Below are positions 43,113 to 51,261 of a stretch of DNA of 64,000 nucleotides, one piece after another (position 1 is the stretch's first letter; each line of letters opens with the position of its first letter). The DNA comes from an uncultured bacterium (GTDB taxonomy: Bacteria; Bacteroidota; Bacteroidia; Bacteroidales; Bacteroidaceae). Where the stretch lies: NCBI GenBank assembly GCA_946188155.1, contig CAMHUC010000009.1, positions 20,905 through 84,904 on the forward strand, in the 5' to 3' direction. The notes below the pieces were generated by a model that had not been told where the DNA came from, did no database searches, and saw only the letters and a list, made by a program, of their open reading frames with translations. The position numbers and the translations under genes were made by a program.

Positions 43113-44498
43113 ATGGATATGAAAAAGATATTAATAATGTCATCCGCAGCCCTGCTGCTGTCGAGCTGCGGACTCTACAACAAGTACGACCGTCCTGAGG
43201 TCAACACCTCGGGCATCGTGCGCGACCCCGTGTCGCTCATCGATACGCTGGCCGTCGAGGACACCACGTCGTTCGGCAATATGCCCTGGCGAACGGTGTT
43301 CACCGACCCGCAGCTGCAAGGGCTCATCCAGCAGGGTCTGGACAACAATCCCGACCTGCTCAACGCCGCCCTCAACGTCCACATGGTGGAGACGGCACTC
43401 ACGGTGGCCAAACTGGCATTCCTGCCCTCGGTGGCCATCTCGCCGCAGGGCACGCTCTCGTCCTTCGACGGCGCTGCTGCCACGAAGGCCTACTCGCTGC
43501 CCGTCTCGGCCAGCTGGAACGTCGACCTCTTCGGCAACCTGCTCTCGCAGAAGCGCTCGGCTCAGATGCAGCTCATCGCCACCAAGGACTATCAGACGGT
43601 GGTGAAGTGCAACATCATCTCAGGCATCGCCAACCTCTATTATACGCTGCTGATGCTCGACCGTCAGGTGGAGATTGTCAACGATATGGAGAAGCTGACG
43701 AAGGAGACCTGGGACAAGATGAAGTTCATGCACGAGAACCGTGTGGGCTACCGCTCGACGGCCGTGCAGAGTGCCGAGGCTGCCTACTACAGCGTGCAGG
43801 CGCAGAAGGTGGACCTGCAGCGCCAGATCCGTGAATGCGAGAACTCACTCTCGCTGCTCATCGCACAGCCCGCCCAGACCATCCAGCGCGGCACGTTCGC
43901 CACTCAGAGCCTGCCCACGGAACTCTCTACGGGCGTGGCCATCCAGATGCTCAACAACCGTGCCGACGTGCATGCCAACGAGATGGCACTGGCGCAGTGC
44001 TTCTACGATGTGCAGACGGCCCGCTCGCGCTTCTATCCCAACCTCACCGTCACCGGTACGGCTGCCTTCACCAACCAGCAGGGAACTGTCAATCCCGGCA
44101 AGTGGCTCCTCTCGGCAGTAGGAAGCCTGGTGCAGCCCATCTTCCAGCACGGACAGATTGTGGCTGGACTGAAGGTGGCCAAGGACAAGTACGAGCAGGC
44201 ATACAACACCTGGCAGAACTCTGTGCTGAAAGCCGGCAACGAGGTGTCGAACGCCCTGGTCAGCTACAACTCATACGCTGAGAAGGCCGCCCTTGACGGC
44301 AAGCGCGTCGGTGTGCTCCGTCAGAACGTAGAGGACACCCGCAAGCTGATGGAGCAGTCGTCGAATACGACCTACCTGGAAGTTATCACCGCCCAGAGCA
44401 ACCTGCTCAATGCCGAGATTTCAGAGGTCACCGATCAGTTCAACAAGATGCAGGCCGTCGTCACCCTCTATCAGGCACTCGGCGGCGGAGCCAAATAA
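43113..44498 (+). CDS. Outer membrane efflux channel (OprM/NodT family)
   Basis: TolC-like channel of the tripartite pump, 461 residues, a lipoprotein (lipobox LLSSC). Two related halves of the outer membrane efflux protein domain are visible, each with the long helices and the GNLLSQKRSAQMQL and GQIVAGLKVAKDKYEQA segments. The start may be at 43113 or at MKKIL (43119). It completes the pump begun at 38025. Confidence 0.92.
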   Translation: MDMKKILIMSSAALLLSSCGLYNKYDRPEVNTSGIVRDPVSLIDTLAVEDTTSFGNMPWRTVFTDPQLQGLIQQGLDNNPDLLNAALNVHMVETALTVAKLAFLPSVAISPQGTLSSFDGAAATKAYSLPVSASWNVDLFGNLLSQKRSAQMQLIATKDYQTVVKCNIISGIANLYYTLLMLDRQVEIVNDMEKLTKETWDKMKFMHENRVGYRSTAVQSAEAAYYSVQAQKVDLQRQIRECENSLSLLIAQPAQTIQRGTFATQSLPTELSTGVAIQMLNNRADVHANEMALAQCFYDVQTARSRFYPNLTVTGTAAFTNQQGTVNPGKWLLSAVGSLVQPIFQHGQIVAGLKVAKDKYEQAYNTWQNSVLKAGNEVSNALVSYNSYAEKAALDGKRVGVLRQNVEDTRKLMEQSSNTTYLEVITAQSNLLNAEISEVTDQFNKMQAVVTLYQALGGGAK

Positions 44499-44526
44499 TG
44501 AGAAATGAGTAATGAGTAATTACTAA
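44496..44526. repeat. Short tandem repeat, unit AATGAGT, with palindromic end
   Basis: AATGAGAAATGAGTAATGAG then TAATTACT; the same unit type as the insertions inside cca and the NAGLU gene. Confidence 0.75.
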
Positions 44527-44544
44527 TTTTTAATTGAATTAACA

Positions 44545-45321
44545 ATGAACGAAATATCCCCTAAAGCTGAGATATCGCCCAAGGCGAAGATTGGCAACAA
44601 CTGTAAGATATTCCCCTTCGTGTATATCGAGGACGACGTGGAGATTGGTGACAACTGCATCATCTTCCCCTTCGTCAGCATCTGCGACGGCTCGCGCATC
44701 GGTAAAGGCAACAAGATCCACCAGGGCTCCGTCATCTCAGCCCTGCCCCAGGACTTCAACTTCCGTGGTGCCAAGTCGTACGTCAAGATAGGCGACAACA
44801 ACGTCATTCGTGAGAACGTGGTCATCAACCGTGGCACCCATCGCGACGGCTGTACCGTCATCGGCAACAACAACTTCCTCATGGAGGGTGCCCACATCAG
44901 CCACGACACCGTGGTGGGCGACTACTGCGTGTTCGGCTATGGCGTGAAGATTGCAGGCGACTGCGAGATTCACAACGGAGCCATCTTCTCCACCAGTGCC
45001 GTACAGAATGCCAACACCCGCGTGGGCAAGCTGGCGATGGTGCAGGCCGGCACCACCTTCTCGCAGGACATACCGCCCTACGTGGTGGCCGGAGGCAAGC
45101 CCATCGTCTACGGCGGACCCAACCACACGATGATGAACGAGGCAGGCATCGACGCTAAGGTGCAGAAGCATATCGCCAATGCCTACCGTCTGCTCTTCCA
45201 CGGAAAGACGAGCACCTTTGATGTTATCAACCAGATACGCGACCAGGTGCCCGACAGCCCCGAGATCCGCACCATCCTCGAATTCCTCGAGTCCACTAAG
45301 CGAGGCATCATGTGCAAGTAA
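44545..45321 (+). CDS. lpxA: Acyl-ACP--UDP-N-acetylglucosamine O-acyltransferase
   Basis: First enzyme of lipid A synthesis, 258 residues. The N-terminal 190 residues are hexapeptide repeats of a left-handed beta-helix (ISPKAEISPKAKIGNNCKIF...). The catalytic His is in GAHISHD (residues 114-120). The C-terminal helical part follows. It is the last gene of the co-oriented run that starts with the efflux adaptor and is closed by a strong terminator. Linkage of lpxA to an efflux operon is unusual compared with the common lpxD-lpxC-fabZ-lpxA arrangement. Confidence 0.95.
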   Translation: MNEISPKAEISPKAKIGNNCKIFPFVYIEDDVEIGDNCIIFPFVSICDGSRIGKGNKIHQGSVISALPQDFNFRGAKSYVKIGDNNVIRENVVINRGTHRDGCTVIGNNNFLMEGAHISHDTVVGDYCVFGYGVKIAGDCEIHNGAIFSTSAVQNANTRVGKLAMVQAGTTFSQDIPPYVVAGGKPIVYGGPNHTMMNEAGIDAKVQKHIANAYRLLFHGKTSTFDVINQIRDQVPDSPEIRTILEFLESTKRGIMCK

Positions 45322-45336
45322 GCTCAATTAAACTCA

Positions 45337-45376
45337 CACAAAGAGGCCCTGCCACGGATGGCAGGGCCTCTTTGTG
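45337..45376. terminator. Bidirectional terminator between lpxA and the amidohydrolase gene
   Basis: A perfect 18-bp stem with CGGA loop: CACAAAGAGGCCCTGCCA (45337-45354) and its complement (45359-45376). A-rich left and T-rich right edges let it work in both directions for the two convergent genes. Confidence 0.9.
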
Positions 45377-45400
45377 CTGATTGTCTATATGAGCACTGTC

Positions 45401-46423
45401 TTATCTGAATAATTGGGAGGCATTCTTGTTCAGAATCATCTCTCGCAGCGGTGCCAGGTCTGGTTCTGTCGTAAGGTATTGCTTCATGCGCCGGAGGCTC
45501 TCAGTGAGCACCTGAGGGGCTACGTAGGGATAGTCGGAGCCATAAAGCAGGTGACTCGGCGTGGTGATGGTGAGCAGCATGCGGATGACCTCGGGCGAAT
45601 GGGCACCAGCGAGGTCGTAGTAGAGGGCAGCGAGATTGGCATCGTAATCTATCACGCCCACCATCCTGTTCTTCTGCATCACGGGAGTCAGCGACTTCAT
45701 GCGCGGAATGGCCAGCGGCAGGTAGGCACCGCAATGGGGCACCACCACCTTGATATTACTATAGCGAGCCAGCACGTTGCGGCTGATCATGTTCGCCACG
45801 GCGCGGGTGGTTTCCGACAGATACTCCTGCATGGCGAGCGGTGTCTGCTGCATCACCTGACGGTTCACCGGCTCCGGCCTGTGGGGATGTAGTATCACTA
45901 CGGCCTTACGGTCATTGAGCACAGAGAACAGCGTGTCCAGTTCTGGAGTGCCCAGATATTGCCCCTGCACGTTCGTTGCCAACTTGATACCGTCTGCCTT
46001 CAGCGTGTCGAGGGCATAGATGGCCTCGCGGATAGCCGCATCCACATCGGGCAGAGGCAAGGCAGCACAGAACAGGAACCGTCCGGGATGCTCTTTCTTG
46101 AGACGGGCGGCAGCCTCATTTGTACGCCGCACCACCACGGCCGATGTAGGCTGCGGAGCAGCTAATGTCAGCACCGACGTCCCGATGCCCGCTTCATCCA
46201 TCCAACGCAGATGCGCCTCAGTATCGTATTTCGGCAAGGGGAATCCCTCGTCAGTCAGCCGCCCCTCACTTTCAAGAGCCGACAAAAACTCAGGAGTGAT
46301 GATGTGGCTATGCACATCTATCACGCCCTGAGCTATTGCTGTTGCTGCAATCATCAGCATAAATACAGTAGCCTTTAATCGGCTTAGAGGATTGATGGCG
46401 GCAGCAAATTCTTCATTCTTCAT
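45401..46423 (-). CDS. Exported amidohydrolase (amidohydrolase_2 family)
   Basis: A 340-residue metal-dependent hydrolase or decarboxylase of the ACMSD-like group. The first metal motif is VIDVHSH; later VPHCGAY and LLYGSDYPYVAP supply the remaining His and Asp. A hydrophobic segment (TVFMLMIAATAIAQ) just before the domain is probably a signal peptide, so the first codons are uncertain: the ATG at 46423 lies inside a CTTCATT repeat, and M22 or M24 are alternatives. It follows the aldo/keto reductase gene closely and is likely co-transcribed. Confidence 0.8.
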   Translation of the reverse strand: MKNEEFAAAINPLSRLKATVFMLMIAATAIAQGVIDVHSHIITPEFLSALESEGRLTDEGFPLPKYDTEAHLRWMDEAGIGTSVLTLAAPQPTSAVVVRRTNEAAARLKKEHPGRFLFCAALPLPDVDAAIREAIYALDTLKADGIKLATNVQGQYLGTPELDTLFSVLNDRKAVVILHPHRPEPVNRQVMQQTPLAMQEYLSETTRAVANMISRNVLARYSNIKVVVPHCGAYLPLAIPRMKSLTPVMQKNRMVGVIDYDANLAALYYDLAGAHSPEVIRMLLTITTPSHLLYGSDYPYVAPQVLTESLRRMKQYLTTEPDLAPLREMILNKNASQLFR

Positions 46424-46438
46424 TCTTCATTCTTCATT
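46411..46438. repeat. Short tandem repeat, four exact CTTCATT units
   Basis: It lies between the reductase and amidohydrolase genes and supplies the first codons of the latter (MKNEEF), if the upstream start is used. Confidence 0.9.
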
Positions 46439-47373
46439 TACTCCATCGAGTGCTCCCAGCCGCCACGGGTGTCGATGCCGGTGGCATCGGCCAGCTGTTC
46501 CAGTCGGGCCACCTCGTCGGCAGTCAGTACAATCTTGGCAGCCTCGGCAGCCTCGATGACGTGGCGCTCCTTCGTGGCTCCGATGATGGGCATCGTGCCC
46601 TTGGCGATGGCCCAGGCGATGCCGATCTGCGAGCATGAGGCACCGTACTTCTCGCCGATGGCCTTCATCTCGTTGGTCAGCGCCTCTAACTGCGGCAGCA
46701 CGGGATTGTACTTCTGGCCGCGCTCACTCTCCTCGGGCAGCGGGTTCTCCTTATTATATTTGCCAGAGAGTGCGCCCTGCTCTAATACCATGTAGGCCCA
46801 GAACTCGATGCCGTTCTCCTTGCAATAGTCGAGCACGCCACCCTTCTCCGACGAGCGATAGAGCAATGAGAAGTGGTTCTGCACGGCAGAGACCTTGAAT
46901 CCTGCCTTGCCAAGGATCTCATTAGCCCGCTGAATCTCCTTGATGTTATGGTTCGACACGCCCACGCGCTTCACCTTGCCCGACTGCAGCAGGGGAATCA
47001 GCCCCGGCGTCCAGCGCTCCACGTCCATCGGGTTGTGAATCCAGTAGATGTCGATATAGTCACAGCCCATGCGCTCAATCGAGGCATCAGCCATCTTTTC
47101 CACAGAATTATCAAACACCTCGGCTATCTGCGGCGTGAACTTTGTGGATATCTGTACCTGCTCACGCTTATAGTCCTTGGCCAACGAGCCGAGAATCTTC
47201 TCCGACTCGCCCATTCCGTAGGCCGTGGCCGTGTCCCACAGGCTCAGCCCTGCCTTCATAGCCGCATCGAATACGGGCTTCAGATTCTCCACGTCGGTCT
47301 TGCTGCCGAACACCTTGTCTCCACCAAATGCACCTGCGCCCCAGGCCCAGGTTCCTAATGCAATCTTACTCAT
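46438..47373 (-). CDS. Aldo/keto reductase
   Basis: NAD(P)H-dependent oxidoreductase of 311 residues with the AKR barrel. Visible motifs: LWDTATAYGMGESE (catalytic Asp and Tyr), YIDIYWIHNP (catalytic His), GVSNHNIKEI and the cofactor-binding IPIIGAT-like segment (MPIIGATKERHV). It has its own -7 element and is followed by the amidohydrolase. The AraC regulator is immediately upstream on the same strand. Substrate unknown. Confidence 0.92.
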   Translation of the reverse strand: MSKIALGTWAWGAGAFGGDKVFGSKTDVENLKPVFDAAMKAGLSLWDTATAYGMGESEKILGSLAKDYKREQVQISTKFTPQIAEVFDNSVEKMADASIERMGCDYIDIYWIHNPMDVERWTPGLIPLLQSGKVKRVGVSNHNIKEIQRANEILGKAGFKVSAVQNHFSLLYRSSEKGGVLDYCKENGIEFWAYMVLEQGALSGKYNKENPLPEESERGQKYNPVLPQLEALTNEMKAIGEKYGASCSQIGIAWAIAKGTMPIIGATKERHVIEAAEAAKIVLTADEVARLEQLADATGIDTRGGWEHSME

Positions 47374-47399
47374 AATCTATTTGCTTTAAAAATCTGCTG

Positions 47400-47407
47400 C
47401 AAAGGTA
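47400..47407 (-). promoter_or_regulatory. -7 element of the aldo/keto reductase gene
   Basis: TACCTTTG on the minus strand, 27 bases upstream of the start codon. Confidence 0.55.
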
Positions 47408-47493
47408 CGGCAAAATCTGCACAGGTGTACTAACGAAATTACCGAAACATTTACCACTTTTACGGAATCCCGCAAACCGGCCGTTCGGCGATT

Positions 47494-48360
47494 TCACTTT
47501 TTCACGTCGCTGGGCTTGCACCCCATCTTAGCCTTGAACTTGGCGGAGAAATAGTCGGGCGACTCGAAGTTGAGGCGGTAGGCTATCTCCTTGACCGTCA
47601 AGTCGGTGGTGGAGAGCAGCTCCTTGGCACGCTGCAGCCTCAGCTCCTGCTGGTAGGTGGCGGGTGAGAGGCCGGTAAACTCCTTGAAGAGCTTGCGGAA
47701 GTTGCTGTAGCTGACACCCATCTCCTCGGCCACGCGCTGGATGGTGAGGTCGCTCTCCAGTGCCTGGCGGATGCGCAGGCGGGCACGGTTGATCATGTCC
47801 ACCTGCTGCTGGTTCTTGCCCAGCTCGATGTTGCGCTCCAGGGAGTACATCTTGCCGATGAGGTGGTTGACGAGGCCCGCCATCACCTGCTGTGAGTAGG
47901 CGGCCTCCTCGACTGCCTGCTCATAGGCGGAGCGGTAGAGTTCCTCGATGATGGAGGAGTAGCCCACGTGGTAGACGGGCTTTTCGGGCGAGAGGAAGCC
48001 AGCCCGCACGCGGTCGTCCATGTTGCGGCCCCGGAATCCTATCCAGTAGCTCTTCCAGCCGGTATGCTCCAGGGGGTGGTAGGTGTGCCATTCGCCGGGA
48101 AAGAGCAGGAACATGTCGCCAGCCTTCAGCCTGACTTCCTGACAGTGGGCACTGCTGAACAGCCCCTCGCCCTCAGGGTTGTAAAGCAGCTGGTATTCGT
48201 TGAGTGTGCGGCCCTTCTCCACATTGAAGTAGTAGCCGTCGGCATGCCCCTTCGTGGGATAGGGGTCGCCAGGCGCTATCTCTTCGTAGCCTACAGTACT
48301 TACAGTAAGCCCCCAGAGTGCGTCGCGCTCGTTTGCCAGAAGATATTTACTCTTTTGCAC
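47494..48360 (-). CDS. AraC-family regulator with cupin-type sensor domain
   Basis: A 288-residue regulator. The N-terminal half is a cupin-like AraC_binding domain (GDMFLLFPGEWHTYHP). The C-terminal 100 residues contain two helix-turn-helix units (IQRVAEEMGVSYSNFRKLFK and VKEIAYRLNFESPDYFSAKF). There is no receiver domain, so it is not an evident phosphotransfer partner for the kinases upstream, although it follows them by about 50 bases. The reductase-amidohydrolase pair downstream is a likely target. Confidence 0.92.
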   Translation of the reverse strand: MQKSKYLLANERDALWGLTVSTVGYEEIAPGDPYPTKGHADGYYFNVEKGRTLNEYQLLYNPEGEGLFSSAHCQEVRLKAGDMFLLFPGEWHTYHPLEHTGWKSYWIGFRGRNMDDRVRAGFLSPEKPVYHVGYSSIIEELYRSAYEQAVEEAAYSQQVMAGLVNHLIGKMYSLERNIELGKNQQQVDMINRARLRIRQALESDLTIQRVAEEMGVSYSNFRKLFKEFTGLSPATYQQELRLQRAKELLSTTDLTVKEIAYRLNFESPDYFSAKFKAKMGCKPSDVKK

Positions 48361-48370
48361 TTTGTTATAC

Positions 48371-48424
48371 TGTTATTGCGTTACTGCGTTATGACGTATG
48401 ACGTTATGACGTTATAACGTTATT
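48371..48424. repeat. Short tandem repeat, units GCGTTATG/ACGTTATG
   Basis: Six imperfect 7-8-bp units between the AraC gene and the first kinase gene, closely related to 15021-15080; it overlaps the last codons of the kinase gene. Confidence 0.8.
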
Positions 48425-51222
48425 TCTTCGCAGGGAATCCAGAACCAGAAGGTAGACCCGTGGCCTTCGCCTTCGGAGGTGACACCTATCTCGCCGCCGC
48501 AGCGCTCGGCAATGGACTGGCAGATGGAGAGACCCAGGCCTGTGCCCTGCACGAAGTCGTTGAGCTTGACGAATCGCTCGAACACCTTGGGCTGCTTCTC
48601 TTTGGGAATGCCCGCGCCGGTGTCCTCGCAATAGAAGTAGAGTCCTGCCTTCGGCCCTGCACTGCCGATGCTGCGCTCTTCGGTGTGATAGCCCACCTTG
48701 ATATGCCCCTGATGGGTGTACTTCACGGCGTTGGTGGTGAAGTTGGTGAGCACCTGCTGCACGCGGCCTTTGTCGAGCACGGTGCGGAAGGTGGTGTAGG
48801 GATTGTCCTTGACGAATTCCACGCCTGGCTCCTGTACGCGCTGCGCCAGCGTCTGGCAGATATCGTCGAACACCTGTGCGAAGTCCACTTCCTCTGGCTC
48901 TATGGCCAGTGCCTGTCCCATGGTTGATGCCTCGAGGATGTCGTTGATGAGTCGCAGCAGCATGTCGCAGTTGTTGCGTATGATGCGTATGAACTCCATG
49001 CGCTCCGATGGCTCGTCGATGACGGGCAGCAGGTCGGAGAATCCAACGATGGCATTCAGCGGCGTTCGTATCTCGTGGGTCATATTGGCCAGGAATGCCG
49101 ACTTCATGCGCCCGGAGTCCTCGGCGCGTACCGTTTCCTCCTTGAGCTTCTGCTGGGCATCCATCAGGTCGGTGATGTTACGCATCACGCCGAACTGTCC
49201 GACGGAGCGCCCCTGCTTGTCGACAATGGGCATGCCGCTGATGGCGAACCAGGCGGGCTGCGGGTGGAAGGGCAGCTGCCGGAAATGGTGAATCACGTTG
49301 AAGGGCTTGCTCATGATGTCCTTGTCGGCCATGGCTGCCGTGGATTCTCCCTGCTCGTTGTTATCCATGTAGCCGACGTATTCGGTGAGGCTTATGGAGT
49401 GCTCCATCTTGCGCAGCGAGCGGGAGAAGTGGATCTGTCCATCCTTCAGGTTGGACCGCCACACGTACATATTGCTGTTCTCCAGCAGATAGTGTAGCTG
49501 GCTCTCGTAGGTATTCGACGCATCAGCCACCTGTCGCATCTCGCGGTCGTGGCGCAACTGTTCCAGATACATGATGCGCTCGTCGCTGATATCGCGGGCG
49601 GTGACGCTGTAATAGCGTATCTGCCCCTTCTCGTTGACGATGGGCTTGATGCGGAACTCGATGTACTTGTCGAGTCCTGCATCGGGGTAGCGCATGTGCT
49701 GGCAGACGTGGAACTCGCTGACGCGGTCGAAGTCGCGCTTCAACAGCGGCACGTCAAACAGGCAGGTGGAGCGGAAGTAGCGCTCGCCCACGCTGCCTTC
49801 CTCGAATCTGCTGAGCTGGCGCATCTTGTCGTTCAGGTCGAGGAGCTGGCCGTCAGGATTGTAGAACGACATGGCGATGAGGTTTGTCTTGAACATCTTG
49901 ATGTACTTCTCGCCTGTCAGGTTAATCTGCTGCTCAGAGAGAATCTCGCGCGTGACGTTCTTCAGCGAGAACACCATACAGGCCGGCTTTCCCTCCTCCT
50001 TCTCGATGATGGCGTTGCCGTGCAGGTAGAGCCACTCGGGGGCTTCTACGGTGGCGGCATTCCAGCGGAGCTTGAAGTCGTGCTTGGCACCCTTCTTCTT
50101 CAGTTCGTCGATGTCCTCATAGAACGAACTCTGCCGCTCGGGAAGGATCCTGCTTACAAACTCCTCCTTGCTCATGCCCTTGTCGGGCAGCAGGTGGCCG
50201 TAGACGTTGGTCATCCGGTTGTCGTCCACGCCGCACTCTATGACGTGGTAGTCGCCCATGCCCAGTGCCTGCTGCATCATGTTGTTCAGGTCGGTGCTCT
50301 TGCGGGTGGCGGCCCTGACGCGCGAGCGGATGAGTCGGCTGAGGATGAAGCCCACCATGATGATGATGGCTGCTCCGATGATAACGAACAGGGCCATCGG
50401 CGAGGAGTCGTTATGCTGCCGCTCGGGGTGGAACCACTTGTCGCGAAGCCGTTCTATCTCGCCCGCCTGTTCCAGGCGCGCATACTCGTCGTCGATGAGG
50501 TCGACGAGATCCTTGTCGTAGCCGATGAAGCGCAGCTCGCCAGCCGGTATGTCGACGTCGTCAGTCACCAGCAGACTGTCGAGGCCGTACTCCTTGACTT
50601 TCCAGTTGATGGGCCGTTCGCCCCATAGGAAGTACTTGTACTTACCGTTGCGCACGCCTACCATGGCATCCCTCGGCGAGTGATACTCCATGGTGAACGC
50701 CGGCGTGGGGTCTTTCATCAGGATCTGCATCGGCACATAGTCGTTGTTCTTCACGATGATGGTATCGCCGCCACGCAGCTGGCTGATGCGGGTGAGCGGC
50801 TCGGTGCCCTTCCGCCTTACGCTCTTCACCCGGTAGAAGTGGGCCACGTTGCGCGTCATCACGTAGGGACGCTGCTTATAGTTGAACGACAGGGCGTGGA
50901 TGAGGTCGGCCTCCCGTTTCTCGAACATCTCTACGGCCTGGTACCACTCCTTCATCACAAAGCGGTGAGGTATCTTCAGCCTGTGGAAGATAAGGTTGAG
51001 CAGGTCGATGTTATAGCCGTCGGGCTGGCCGTTGTCGTTGCTGAACTCAAAGGGAGGGAACTCCCAGTCGCTGATGATGGTGACCGGCTGTTCCGACGTG
51101 TACTCGTGGAGCTGCTGGGCATGGGCAGTGAATAGTGAACAGTGAATAGTGAATAGTATCGCTACCACTCTCACCATCCGCACTGCACTGCTGTCCCTCA
51201 TTATTCTATATAGCTTCATCAC
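48412..51222 (-). CDS. Sensor histidine kinase with periplasmic solute-binding domain (kinase 1, canonical His)
   Basis: A 936-residue membrane kinase. Signal peptide; type-3 solute-binding-like domain (about 36-270: FPPFEFSNDNGQPDGYNIDL); one transmembrane helix (about 276-298); PAS-type region (about 310-650); HisKA with NMTHEIRTPLN, phospho-accepting His716; HATPase with N-box NFTTNAVKYT, G1 EDTGAGIP and G2 GTGLGLSI. No receiver domain. The signal peptide (ILFTIHCSLFTAHA) is encoded by GTGAATA repeats (51127-51158). It is the last of four kinase genes in a row; paralogous to the kinase at 51258. Confidence 0.9.
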   Translation of the reverse strand: MMKLYRIMRDSSAVRMVRVVAILFTIHCSLFTAHAQQLHEYTSEQPVTIISDWEFPPFEFSNDNGQPDGYNIDLLNLIFHRLKIPHRFVMKEWYQAVEMFEKREADLIHALSFNYKQRPYVMTRNVAHFYRVKSVRRKGTEPLTRISQLRGGDTIIVKNNDYVPMQILMKDPTPAFTMEYHSPRDAMVGVRNGKYKYFLWGERPINWKVKEYGLDSLLVTDDVDIPAGELRFIGYDKDLVDLIDDEYARLEQAGEIERLRDKWFHPERQHNDSSPMALFVIIGAAIIIMVGFILSRLIRSRVRAATRKSTDLNNMMQQALGMGDYHVIECGVDDNRMTNVYGHLLPDKGMSKEEFVSRILPERQSSFYEDIDELKKKGAKHDFKLRWNAATVEAPEWLYLHGNAIIEKEEGKPACMVFSLKNVTREILSEQQINLTGEKYIKMFKTNLIAMSFYNPDGQLLDLNDKMRQLSRFEEGSVGERYFRSTCLFDVPLLKRDFDRVSEFHVCQHMRYPDAGLDKYIEFRIKPIVNEKGQIRYYSVTARDISDERIMYLEQLRHDREMRQVADASNTYESQLHYLLENSNMYVWRSNLKDGQIHFSRSLRKMEHSISLTEYVGYMDNNEQGESTAAMADKDIMSKPFNVIHHFRQLPFHPQPAWFAISGMPIVDKQGRSVGQFGVMRNITDLMDAQQKLKEETVRAEDSGRMKSAFLANMTHEIRTPLNAIVGFSDLLPVIDEPSERMEFIRIIRNNCDMLLRLINDILEASTMGQALAIEPEEVDFAQVFDDICQTLAQRVQEPGVEFVKDNPYTTFRTVLDKGRVQQVLTNFTTNAVKYTHQGHIKVGYHTEERSIGSAGPKAGLYFYCEDTGAGIPKEKQPKVFERFVKLNDFVQGTGLGLSICQSIAERCGGEIGVTSEGEGHGSTFWFWIPCEEITL
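51127..51158. repeat. Short tandem repeat inside the signal peptide of kinase 1
   Basis: Four AGTGAATA/AGTGAACA units, in frame. They encode the repeated LFTIH/LFTAH pattern of the signal peptide. Confidence 0.7.
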
Positions 51223-51261
51223 TATTCACTTATCACTTATCACTTATCATTTATCACTTAT
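51218..51261. repeat. Short tandem repeat, unit CACTTAT
   Basis: Five to six 7-bp units between kinase 2 and kinase 1. Confidence 0.85.
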
